This document shows, in pieces, positions 6,279 to 12,491 of a DNA stretch of 14,685 nt (position 1 is the first letter of the stretch; each line of letters starts with the position of its first letter). The notes below the pieces were generated by a model. It was not told the origin of the DNA, searched no databases, and saw only the letters and a list, made by a program, of their open reading frames with translations. The DNA is from Clostridium sp. (lineage in GTDB: Bacteria; Bacillota; Clostridia; Acetivibrionales; Acetivibrionaceae): the NCBI GenBank assembly GCA_012841175.1, contig DUVG01000007.1:1-14685 (forward strand). Reading direction: 5' to 3'. The position numbers and the translations under genes are program-made.

Positions 6279-7937
6279 ATGAATAGAAAAAGACTTTTTA
6301 TTTTACTTGCTTTTTTTTCCGTTTCACTTATTTTGCTTATTATAAGAGTTTTTTATATACAAGTACAAATAGGAGAAAAATTAGCTATATCAGCTACTAG
6401 TCAAAGAATATCTGCCCTAGAGATTAAAAATCACAGAGGAAACATACTAGATGCAAATTTCATTCCCTTTACAAACAGGGTAAACGAAGTTTACGTTGTA
6501 ATAAAACCACTCCAATTAAGGGGAAATGAAAATGCAATTAAAAAAATTGCAAATATACTAAAAATAGAATCTGGTCAATTTAAAAGATTAATTGACTTTA
6601 AAAAAGAACCTATTATTTATCAGTCTGATAATAATACTAAAAACCTTCTTATAAAGGAGAATATTCCTGGTATTTCATTTATAAATTCATTAAAACGCTA
6701 TGACGACAGAAATAGCATTGCCAAACATGTCATAGGTTATTTAAATAAGGCAGATGGTGTTGGGCAAGCTGGAATTGAAAAATCCTACAATGACATACTA
6801 AACCTTAACATTAAAAGTTCCATTGGAATAGTAACAGATGCAAGGGAAAACTTTGTTGAAGGACTTGGGTATAGATTTATAAATCCTTTAAATCATGAAA
6901 AACTACATGTAAAATTGACATTAAATTATCACATACAAAAAATAGCGGAAAATGTAATGGATAAAAGCAATTTAAAAGGTGCAGTTGTCATTCAAAATGT
7001 GCTCAACGGTGATGTTGTGGCAATGGTAAGCAAACCTGATTTTGACCCTGATAAAATAGATGAGTATTTAGAAAGTCCTGACAAGGCACTTTTTAACCGT
7101 GCAGTTGCCTCATATAATTTAGGCTCTATATTTAAGACTGTAGTTCTTGCAAGTTCATATATGAAAAACCACACCCCTCCCTCAAACTTTTACTGTCCAG
7201 GCTATCTCATGCTAGGAGATAAAGAATTTAAATGTTCTTCTTATGAAGCTGGAGGACATGGCTTTGTGGATGTAAAAAAAGCATTTGCCTCTTCCTGTAA
7301 TTCATATTTTATAGAATTGGGAATAAACACAGGCATTGAAAATATACTTGATACTGCCAAAAAATTTGGACTTGGAAGTTTTACAGGCATAAATGAACAG
7401 GGCATTGACGAAGCTTTAGGGTATCTTCCCCAACTAGACAAATATTACACTCATGGAGACATTGCCAACATCTCTATAGGTCAAGGTGATATACTTGTCA
7501 CCCCCCTTCAAGTTTCCAATATCATTGCAACTATAGCAAACGGAGGTATAAAAAATACCGTTAATATTGTTGATTCCATTGTTGACTCAAAGGGAAATAT
7601 CATAAAAAAAATAAAAAAAGAACAGGGTGAAAGAATTCTCTCTAAAAAAATATGTGACAATATAAAATCTTTTATGGAGGAAGTCACAGTAAGCGGAACA
7701 GGTACTAAAGCAAATTTAGATGCTTATGGCGGTGCTGGAGGAAAAACCGGAAGTGCGGAAACAGGCCAGGTTATCGACGGTGAAAAAGTCGTTCATGGGT
7801 GGTTTGCAGGATATTTTCCTAAAATAAATCCTAAATATTCAATAGTTGTATTTGTAGAAGATGGAAAAAGTGGTGGAAATGTTGCTGCCCCTATATTTAA
7901 AGAAATTGCAAAAACCATAATTGAAAAAGGACTTTAA
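6279..7937 (+). CDS. Class B penicillin-binding protein (peptidoglycan transpeptidase)
   Basis: A D,D-transpeptidase that cross-links peptidoglycan outside the membrane. Seen: 552 residues; short basic N-terminus and one transmembrane anchor (about 5-26); a dimerisation-like region containing HRGNILDANFIPFTNR (about 52-67); the transpeptidase domain with SxxK as S283-I-F-K286, SxN as S339-C340-N341, and KTG at 489-491 followed by SAE. All three catalytic motifs are intact. There is no transglycosylase domain and no PASTA repeat, so it is not a typical SpoVD or PBP2x; it resembles the short PBPs of spore formers. It lies 60 nt after trhP and 87 nt before sigK, which hints at, but does not prove, a sporulation role. 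Its SD sits in a hairpin (6222-6271). I give no gene symbol because the subgroup cannot be fixed by eye. Confidence 0.93.
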   Translation: MNRKRLFILLAFFSVSLILLIIRVFYIQVQIGEKLAISATSQRISALEIKNHRGNILDANFIPFTNRVNEVYVVIKPLQLRGNENAIKKIANILKIESGQFKRLIDFKKEPIIYQSDNNTKNLLIKENIPGISFINSLKRYDDRNSIAKHVIGYLNKADGVGQAGIEKSYNDILNLNIKSSIGIVTDARENFVEGLGYRFINPLNHEKLHVKLTLNYHIQKIAENVMDKSNLKGAVVIQNVLNGDVVAMVSKPDFDPDKIDEYLESPDKALFNRAVASYNLGSIFKTVVLASSYMKNHTPPSNFYCPGYLMLGDKEFKCSSYEAGGHGFVDVKKAFASSCNSYFIELGINTGIENILDTAKKFGLGSFTGINEQGIDEALGYLPQLDKYYTHGDIANISIGQGDILVTPLQVSNIIATIANGGIKNTVNIVDSIVDSKGNIIKKIKKEQGERILSKKICDNIKSFMEEVTVSGTGTKANLDAYGGAGGKTGSAETGQVIDGEKVVHGWFAGYFPKINPKYSIVVFVEDGKSGGNVAAPIFKEIAKTIIEKGL

Positions 7938-7961
7938 AAAAACTATTTTTAATTAGTACTT

Positions 7962-7991
7962 GCACCTCCAATCTATTTAATTCATATACTT
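7962..7991 (+). promoter_or_regulatory. Candidate mother-cell (sigma-K/sigma-E type) promoter for sigK
   Basis: CATATACTT at 7983-7991 resembles the sigma-K -10 (CATAnnnTA, one mismatch) and the sigma-E -10 (CATACAnT, one mismatch). An AC dinucleotide at 7964-7965 lies 17 bp upstream, as in sigma-K -35 elements. sigK is transcribed by sigma-E and then sigma-K in Bacillus. A start near 7997 would fall between the arms of the SD hairpin. The motifs are short, so confidence is modest. Confidence 0.4.
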
Positions 7992-8016
7992 ATAAAGTAA
8001 CCTATTTATTGGAGGT
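7964..8016 (+). promoter_or_regulatory. Inverted repeat covering the sigK SD
   Basis: ACCTCCAAT (7964-7972) is a perfect complement of ATTGGAGGT (8008-8016), separated by 35 nt. The right arm contains the whole GGAGGT SD (8011-8016), 8 nt before the TTG start at 8025. In read-through mRNA from the PBP gene this stem would hide the SD. A transcript starting near 7997 would lack the left arm. Confidence 0.6.
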
Positions 8017-8024
8017 ACTTTACT

Positions 8025-8732
8025 TTGTATAATATTTTATTCATACCATTTATTGAATGTTTTAAAAATATCTTTTTTATCTTTGGTTATGTATCTAATG
8101 TTAGTTCTTTTCCACAGCCCCTCAAACCTGAAGAAGAACAGTACTATATAAAAAAATTAGCGGAAGGGGATGAAGAAGCACGAAATATTTTAATTGAAAG
8201 AAACCTTCGTCTTGTTGCACATATTGTAAAAAAATACACTTCTACCATAAGTGATTCTGATGATCTAATTTCAATTGGAACAATAGGTCTTATAAAGGCT
8301 ATTGCTACTTTTAATTATGACAAAGGCACCAGACTTGCAACTTATGCCGCACGATGCATAGAAAATGAAATACTTATGCAAATTAGGTCAAATAAAAAAA
8401 TCCAAAGCGAAGTATCCCTTCAAGACCCTATAGGTATGGATAGAGATGGTAATGAAATTTCTTTAATTGATGTTTTAGGTAACGATTCTGAATCCGTTGT
8501 AGAAGAAGTAGAATTAAAAATGCAAGTTAGACGTCTTTATAAAAAAATGAAGGATGTTTTAAAGCATAGAGAAAAAATCGTATTAGAGTTAAGATATGGG
8601 CTTTTAAACGGCACAAGCAAAACTCAAAGAGAAATTGCTAAAATGCTTGGTATATCAAGGTCTTATGTGTCAAGAATAGAGAAAAAAGCTATAAAGAAAT
8701 TAAGCAAGGAATTAAAATCAGAGGGCTGTTAA
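8025..8732 (+). CDS. sigK: RNA polymerase sporulation sigma factor K, pro-form
   Basis: Late mother-cell sigma factor controlling coat and cortex genes. Seen: 235 residues. The hydrophobic pro-sequence (residues 1 to about 21) is followed by YVSNVSSFPQPL, aligning with the YVKNNAFPQPL region of Bacillus pro-sigma-K, so SpoIVFB-type cleavage is expected near G21/Y22. Sigma region 2 (about 56-126) contains RNLRLVAHIVKKY and DLISIGTIGLIKAI...ATYAARCIENEIL; the VSLQDPIGMDRDGNEISLIDVL block is strongly SigK/SigE-like; region 4 has TQREIAKMLGISRSYVSRIEKKA (about 200-222). Start is TTG with a perfect GGAGGT 8 nt upstream. The gene is continuous: no skin-type intervening element, unlike Bacillus subtilis, and it keeps the pro-sequence that Clostridioides difficile lacks. 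A strong terminator overlaps its end. Confidence 0.95.
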   Translation: MYNILFIPFIECFKNIFFIFGYVSNVSSFPQPLKPEEEQYYIKKLAEGDEEARNILIERNLRLVAHIVKKYTSTISDSDDLISIGTIGLIKAIATFNYDKGTRLATYAARCIENEILMQIRSNKKIQSEVSLQDPIGMDRDGNEISLIDVLGNDSESVVEEVELKMQVRRLYKKMKDVLKHREKIVLELRYGLLNGTSKTQREIAKMLGISRSYVSRIEKKAIKKLSKELKSEGC

Positions 8733-8751
8733 ACCCTCTGATTTTAATTTT
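8710..8751. terminator. Intrinsic terminator at the end of sigK, possibly bidirectional
   Basis: A 16-bp stem (8710-8725 with 8734-8749) with a GAGGG/CCCTC core and 8-nt loop, flanked by A-T pairs and T residues on both strands. It includes the last codons and stop of sigK. On the minus strand it also lies just past the stop of the small lipoprotein gene (8770), so it can serve both convergent genes. Confidence 0.85.
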
Positions 8752-8769
8752 AACTTCTGACATTACATG

Positions 8770-8967
8770 TTATTCTTTCAAAAAAGAATTTATATCTTTT
8801 ATGCAGTCATTGCAAATATGTACTTCTTCTCCAAACATGTCTATTGTTTCTCCTCGCTTCACTTCTGAACAAATACTACATTCCTGTGCTCCACAGGCTG
8901 TTAGCATAGACATACAAAGTACCACAACAAGTAGCAGAACCAAGATACGTTTAATTATTTTAATCAC
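8770..8967 (-). CDS. Small lipoprotein with a ClpX-like four-cysteine zinc finger
   Basis: Unrecognised as a named gene. Seen: 65 residues; basic start (K3, K6, R7), hydrophobic segment about 8-22, lipobox LTAC with lipidation cysteine C25, then CSIC (30-33) and CNDC (52-55) separated by 18 residues. This spacing and the ending VHICNDCIKDI closely resemble the zinc-binding domain of ClpX (CSFC...VYICDEC). Inferred: an exported lipid-anchored protein carrying a zinc treble-clef, or a thiol pair outside the cell. The start is uncertain: GTG at 8967 is the only usual start upstream of the signal peptide, but the SD-like AAAGAAGGTGA overlaps it. It has its own promoter (8992-9020) and converges on sigK. 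A DNA or protein contact role cannot be assigned. Confidence 0.7.
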   Translation of the reverse strand: MIKIIKRILVLLLVVVLCMSMLTACGAQECSICSEVKRGETIDMFGEEVHICNDCIKDINSFLKE

Positions 8968-8991
8968 CTTCTTTAATTTATTTATAGATGT

Positions 8992-9020
8992 ATAATACCA
9001 TTTTAAGATTAAACAATCAA
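8992..9020 (-). promoter_or_regulatory. Sigma-A promoter for the small lipoprotein
   Basis: TTGATT (9020-9015) and TATTAT (8997-8992) with a 17-bp spacer, on the minus strand; predicted start near 8985. The placement directly upstream of the 65-codon frame supports that frame being a real gene. Confidence 0.7.
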
Positions 9021-9049
9021 GATTAACCTGAAAACATCAACGTTAATCT
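9020..9049. repeat. 8-bp inverted repeat over the stop of the SLH gene
   Basis: AGATTAAC (9020-9027) and GTTAATCT (9042-9049) are perfect complements with a 14-nt loop. It overlaps the stop codon of the SLH gene (9045-9043) and touches the -35 of the next promoter. There is no proper T-run, so it is at best a weak terminator. Confidence 0.45.
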
Positions 9050-10251
9050 ATACAATTTGCAATTAGCGCAAAGACTTCTCCTCTTGTTACTTCATTGCCA
9101 GGCTTAAATGTATTGTCTGGATATCCTTTAACTATGCCTTCTTTAACTGCTCCAGCTATAAAATCTGCTGCCCAGCCAGGTATAATATCCCCATCTGCAA
9201 ACTGGCTCTTTTCAAACTCTGCCTTTTCAATTCCAAAAGCATTCATTATAAGAACAACCATTTCTGCCCTGGTTAAATTGTTAAAAGGCCTTAGTGTATT
9301 GTCTTCATATCCTGTCAATATGTTTTTCTCTGAAGCAGCCTTTACATGATTTGCACACCATGCAGGAATTATGTCTCTATCATTAAAGCCTATTTCACCT
9401 TCATCTAAAAACTCCAACTCTAAAGTATTTACAAGTAAAACCACGCCTTCTGCCCTGGTTATTTTTTGGTCCGGTCTTAGGGTATTATCGGGATAACCAG
9501 TTAATACTCCTAAATTAACAAGTTTTAGTGCAAACTCTTTTGACCAGTGATTATCAATATCGGTAAATACAATTGCTCCTGGCACTTCTTCAGGTTCTTC
9601 TTCTATTTCCTCCCCATCTTCTTCATCATCTTCTTTATCTTCACCTTTATCCTCTTTATCTAAATCTTTATCATCAGATGGAACAACGGTGCCTCCACTA
9701 TTACCTGAAGATGGTGGTTCTTTTTCTTCTGACTTTAAAACTCCTGTTACAGATATTTTTTCATCGTCAAAAGAATACTTTGATTCCACTGATTCTAAAT
9801 CTCCAACTTTTGTGTCAATAATTTCGCTGCTTACAATCCTGATTGATTCTAATTCTATGCTTGCTTCAGAAGTCTCAAGCATTTTAAAAGTAAACTGACA
9901 AAGGTTTATATCTCCTTTTAAAGGGGTTGCATCACCTATTTTTGTATACACAAAATGAATTTTGTCCTCATCTAGGAAATTGTAACTAGAATAACCTTCA
10001 TTTGTTCCCGCTGCCTTTATAAGTTCTAACTTGTTAGAATCAAAAATCACATCAAGTTCAAATGCATATATATCCTCAACATCTTTTCCCTCAACATATA
10101 CATTAAACTCTTTTCCAACTTCTACCTCATACTTTTCAGCTTGAAGAAAAAAATCAGTTTGCTGCTGTGCAGTTGCACATAAGGGCAATAACATGCTTAA
10201 TACAATTACCCCCACTAAAACAAATTTAAGTTCATCTCTAACAATAATCAT
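9043..10251 (-). CDS. Surface protein: signal peptide, cohesin-like domain, acidic linker, three SLH domains
   Basis: Likely a cell-surface anchoring protein. Seen: 402 residues; signal peptide 1-28 (likely cut after ATA); a beta-rich domain about 30-168 with VEVGKEFNVYVEG, AFELDVIFDSNKLELI and CQFTFKM, the pattern of cohesin/CBM-fold modules; an acidic, Gly/Ser-containing linker about 175-225; then SLH domains beginning near F229, F289 and F351, with ITRAE, LTRAE and VTRGE motifs. The third has Gly where TRAE has Ala. SLH repeats bind pyruvylated secondary wall polymer. The architecture matches OlpA-type cellulosome anchors, where the cohesin binds dockerin partners, but no dockerin protein is in this window, so a cellulosome is not shown. 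SD GAAGGGG at 10257-10263 precedes ATG 10251. It is 29 nt after the aldo/keto reductase gene and probably co-transcribed. Confidence 0.9.
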   Translation of the reverse strand: MIIVRDELKFVLVGVIVLSMLLPLCATAQQQTDFFLQAEKYEVEVGKEFNVYVEGKDVEDIYAFELDVIFDSNKLELIKAAGTNEGYSSYNFLDEDKIHFVYTKIGDATPLKGDINLCQFTFKMLETSEASIELESIRIVSSEIIDTKVGDLESVESKYSFDDEKISVTGVLKSEEKEPPSSGNSGGTVVPSDDKDLDKEDKGEDKEDDEEDGEEIEEEPEEVPGAIVFTDIDNHWSKEFALKLVNLGVLTGYPDNTLRPDQKITRAEGVVLLVNTLELEFLDEGEIGFNDRDIIPAWCANHVKAASEKNILTGYEDNTLRPFNNLTRAEMVVLIMNAFGIEKAEFEKSQFADGDIIPGWAADFIAGAVKEGIVKGYPDNTFKPGNEVTRGEVFALIANCID

Positions 10252-10280
10252 AATATCCCCTTCTCATTATTATATATTTT

Positions 10281-11405
10281 TTATTTCTTATCAAAAATTC
10301 CAGAGGCTTCCTTCATTATTTCTATAATTGGCAAATGTTGAGGACATACTTTTTCACACTGCCCACAAGCAATACATTCACCAGCCCTGCCACTTCTTTC
10401 CACTAAATTGTCATAAAAGAAATGTGGTCTGGCATCTTCTCCATACATATGCAATGTATTTAGGGCACTTATTACATCTGGAATGCTGATTTTGACAGGA
10501 CAACCGTCACAACAGTATTTGCATGAGGTACATTGAATGGCAGGTAGCTTTTCCATAGCTTTAGTAACTTCATTGAGAATTTCCCTTTCTTTATCGCTTA
10601 AAGATTCAAAATTTGTAAATGTTTCTATATTATCCTTTAATTGCTCTTCATTTGACATACCACTTAATATTGTAGTTATACCATTTAAAGAACCTACAAA
10701 ACGAAATGCCCAGGAGGCAATACTTTTATTCGGTTGATGTTTTTTCATCATATCTTCAATTTCTGGCGTAGTTTTTGCAAGGGTGCCACCTTTTACCGGC
10801 TCCATTACAATTATTGGTATGTTTCTTTCCTTAAGTATTTTATACAATTTCCCTGAATGAACAATAGGATTATTCCAATCCGCATAGTTTAACTGAATTT
10901 GCACAAATTCCACCTCAGGATGTTCTAAAAGAACTTTCTCTAATAAGGCTGGAGAACCATGGAATGAAATTCCAAAATGCTTTATCTGACCTTTCTTCTT
11001 CTTTTCTATTGCCCATTCAAAACAGTTAAACTCTATATATTTGTCATAATTACTTCCTTCTTCTACACTGTGCAAAAGATAAAAATCAAAATAATCCACT
11101 CCTGCACGTTCAAGCTGTTCATTAAGTATTCTGTCACAGTCTTCAACTTTCTTAATCTCCCATGCAGGAAGTTTTGTTGCAAGATAGAAGGAATTCCTTG
11201 GATAACGTTTAACAATAGCTTCCCTTGCTGCTACCTCAGATTTTCCTCCATGATACACATAAGCGGAGTCAAAATAGTTAAATCCACTCCCCATATAGAT
11301 ATCCACCATATTACACACCTGTGGAATATCTACCTCTCCGTCTTTTTCTGGAAGACGCATAAGTCCAAAGCCTAGCTTTGGTATCTTGCCTAAATCAATA
11401 CCCAT
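10281..11405 (-). CDS. Aldo/keto reductase with C-terminal two-[4Fe-4S] ferredoxin domain
   Basis: A cytosolic NAD(P)H-type oxidoreductase; substrate unknown. Seen: 374 residues from the chosen start; an AKR barrel with the catalytic tetrad D46, Y51, K78 and H112 all present (FDSAYVY, ATK, YLLH), then a C-terminal extension with two CxxCxxCxxxCP motifs (CTSCKYCCDGCP and CIACGQCEKVCP), each able to hold a [4Fe-4S] cluster. Such fusions are common in anaerobes and suggest ferredoxin-linked electron transfer. Start choice: an upstream ATG at 11420 overlaps the SD itself (GGAGG at 11414-11418), while ATG 11405 is 8 nt after that SD, so 11405 is the real start. It has its own sigma-A promoter and is followed by the SLH gene after 37 nt including that gene's SD; no terminator lies between. 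Confidence 0.95.
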   Translation of the reverse strand: MGIDLGKIPKLGFGLMRLPEKDGEVDIPQVCNMVDIYMGSGFNYFDSAYVYHGGKSEVAAREAIVKRYPRNSFYLATKLPAWEIKKVEDCDRILNEQLERAGVDYFDFYLLHSVEEGSNYDKYIEFNCFEWAIEKKKKGQIKHFGISFHGSPALLEKVLLEHPEVEFVQIQLNYADWNNPIVHSGKLYKILKERNIPIIVMEPVKGGTLAKTTPEIEDMMKKHQPNKSIASWAFRFVGSLNGITTILSGMSNEEQLKDNIETFTNFESLSDKEREILNEVTKAMEKLPAIQCTSCKYCCDGCPVKISIPDVISALNTLHMYGEDARPHFFYDNLVERSGRAGECIACGQCEKVCPQHLPIIEIMKEASGIFDKK

Positions 11406-11413
11406 TAGTTTTT

Positions 11414-11418
11414 CCTCC
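11414..11418 (-). promoter_or_regulatory. SD that fixes the aldo/keto reductase start
   Basis: GGAGG 8 nt before ATG 11405. The G of the in-frame upstream ATG (11420-11418) is the first G of this SD, so that upstream ATG cannot be the start used with it. Confidence 0.85.
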
Positions 11419-11451
11419 ATAATTATAAAGTTATGTACTCTTTACTGATTA

Positions 11452-11480
11452 ATTGTACTACACTAACTGCCTTTTTTCAA
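11452..11480 (-). promoter_or_regulatory. Sigma-A promoter for the aldo/keto reductase-SLH unit
   Basis: TTGAAA (11480-11475), 17 bp, TACAAT (11457-11452) on the minus strand; predicted start near 11445, leader about 40 nt. Confidence 0.75.
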
Positions 11481-11527
11481 TAATAGCAAAACTACTTTCC
11501 CTGGAAATAATAATTTTTGTAAATGTG

Positions 11528-11536
11528 TGGTATAAT
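11528..11536 (+). promoter_or_regulatory. Extended -10 promoter for the 50-codon gene
   Basis: TGGTATAAT: a perfect TATAAT (11531-11536) with the TG extension. There is no clear -35, as is usual for extended -10 promoters. Predicted start is near 11543, about 40 nt before the ATG. Confidence 0.65.
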
Positions 11537-11581
11537 ATTTAAAACAATTTGAAAAGAAACATAAATCTGTGGAGGGCATAA

Positions 11582-11734
11582 ATGAGAATCAGAAGGGTAG
11601 AAAAATTTAAAAAATTAAGAAAAAGACAATATAAAAAAGTGTTTTTGTATCTCTTTATTTTGCCTACAATTTCAATATTTCTAGGTTATATAATAAGAAC
11701 TCTTTTTATTCTGCCTTTAATGGCTGCAAAATAA
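11582..11734 (+). CDS. Small basic single-span membrane protein, 50 residues, function unknown
   Basis: Not recognised. Seen: an ATG at 11582 with GGAGGG at 11571-11576, 5 nt upstream, an extended -10 promoter, and an intrinsic terminator starting at the stop codon, so it is a complete transcription unit. The product starts MRIRRVEKFKKLRKRQYKK, with eleven Lys/Arg in the first 19 residues, followed by a hydrophobic stretch (about 20-47, with one Arg near residue 39) ending LPLMAAK. The charge pattern predicts N-in topology with one, possibly a bent, membrane span. Inferred candidates are a regulatory microprotein of a membrane complex or a small sporulation membrane protein; there is no direct evidence for either. 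A toxin is less likely, as no antisense antitoxin RNA is evident. Confidence 0.75.
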   Translation: MRIRRVEKFKKLRKRQYKKVFLYLFILPTISIFLGYIIRTLFILPLMAAK

Positions 11735-11762
11735 AAAAGCTAGCTTAAAAGCCAGCTTTTTT
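11733..11762. terminator. Bidirectional intrinsic terminator
   Basis: AAAAAAGCT-A-GC, 6-nt loop, GC-C-AGCTTTTTT: an 11-pair stem with one A/C mismatch, with a T-run on both strands. It ends the 50-codon gene on the plus strand and the GerMN gene on the minus strand, whose stop is at 11769. Confidence 0.85.
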
Positions 11763-11768
11763 ATTTAA

Positions 11769-12347
11769 TTATTTTTTAATTACATTTTCATTTCTCTTAA
11801 ATGGTCTGTCTAAAGCATGATGAACAAGAACTTCCCTAATACTTCCTTCTATACGAAATTGTACACTGTCTACATGCTCAAGCTCTGTCAATGTGTTTAC
11901 AATGGAATTTATAGTTATGGTTTCAGCTGCCGTTCCTCCTGGTTGATTAGAAACAAATTCCTCCGATAAATCCACTGTACAAATTCCATCCTCTGTTTGG
12001 ATGGATAACAGCCTCGTTCCCTCAGGAATCACACCATATAGTTCTTGGTTTTCAGGTCCTTTTTTTAGCTCTTCAAAAACAGTCTCTTCAATACTTCCTT
12101 CAACTTCCACATTCCTTATTTCAGCAACTGTATATTCCGCCTGATAATCGCTAAAATAAAGATTTATGTCTTTTGTTGTCTCTTCTTCTTTTTCATTATT
12201 TTCTGCAACATAAATTTCTACAAAATCCGTTGCAACAGCTCTTAAATCCTTTTTCTCTAAATTACCCTTTTCAGTAGAAGACTTGGAGTTATTGCATCCC
12301 GATAATATCATCAGAGATATTATCGCAACTATCCATATTTTTTTCAT
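11769..12347 (-). CDS. GerMN-domain lipoprotein (sporulation/germination type)
   Basis: A lipid-anchored exported protein. Seen: 192 residues; basic start MKK, hydrophobic segment, lipobox LSGC with C18; a polar, Glu/Lys-rich linker to about residue 58; then one GerMN domain (about 60-170) with INLYFSDYQ, ELKKGPENQELYGVIPEGTRLLSIQTEDGICTVDLSEEF and the INSIVNTLTELEHVDSVQFRIEG end. Bacillus GerM has two such domains and helps hold the SpoIIIA-SpoIIQ complex across the forespore membranes; single-domain versions also occur outside sporulation, so the role is inferred. A TAA lies directly upstream in frame, so the ATG at 12347 is the first possible start, yet there is no SD adjacent; a G-rich one is across a hairpin. 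It has a strong promoter (12435-12464) and ends at a shared terminator. Confidence 0.88.
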   Translation of the reverse strand: MKKIWIVAIISLMILSGCNNSKSSTEKGNLEKKDLRAVATDFVEIYVAENNEKEEETTKDINLYFSDYQAEYTVAEIRNVEVEGSIEETVFEELKKGPENQELYGVIPEGTRLLSIQTEDGICTVDLSEEFVSNQPGGTAAETITINSIVNTLTELEHVDSVQFRIEGSIREVLVHHALDRPFKRNENVIKK

Positions 12348-12354
12348 TTAATAT

Positions 12355-12394
12355 GCTTTGTTAGACAATAAACCTAACAAGCCAGCCCCCCTTT
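12355..12394 (-). promoter_or_regulatory. Hairpin between a distant SD and the GerMN start
   Basis: On the minus strand AAAGGGGGG (12394-12386) is about 38 nt before the ATG. Between them TTGTTAG (12380-12374) and CTAACAA (12364-12358) form a perfect 7-bp stem, extended by two G-C pairs across a one-base bulge (12382-12381 with 12356-12355). Folding removes 28 nt and leaves an effective spacing of about 10 nt. Confidence 0.55.
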
Positions 12395-12434
12395 CAATTT
12401 TCGAAAAACAAAAAAGTCTCACTCTGCACCTTAA

Positions 12435-12464
12435 ATTATACTTTATAAATTATATATTTGTCAA
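12435..12464 (-). promoter_or_regulatory. Consensus sigma-A promoter for the GerMN gene
   Basis: Perfect TTGACA (12464-12459) and perfect TATAAT (12440-12435), 18-bp spacer. The predicted start is near 12428, giving a leader of about 80 nt. A perfect housekeeping promoter suggests expression in growing cells, not only during sporulation. Confidence 0.85.
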
Positions 12465-12491
12465 AAGGCTTAGAAGGAGGGGCGTTTAGTC

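Noticed and set aside
8025..8732. Skin-like element or recombination site in sigK
   Set aside because: The reading frame is continuous through regions 2 and 4, with no recombinase or repeat.
9573..9821. Leu-rich 82-codon frame on the plus strand
   Set aside because: Mirror of the acidic linker of the SLH protein (GAA/GAT codons read backwards); not a membrane protein.
10977..11375. 132-codon frame on the plus strand
   Set aside because: Antisense shadow of the aldo/keto reductase; low-complexity Phe/Ile/Cys composition and no SD.
11406..11420. Upstream ATG at 11420 as the aldo/keto reductase start
   Set aside because: It overlaps the SD itself; ATG 11405 is correctly spaced.
12471..12491. 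AAGGAGGGG on the plus strand as an SD for a hidden gene
   Set aside because: No start codon or open frame follows; it lies in the comEA 3' region.
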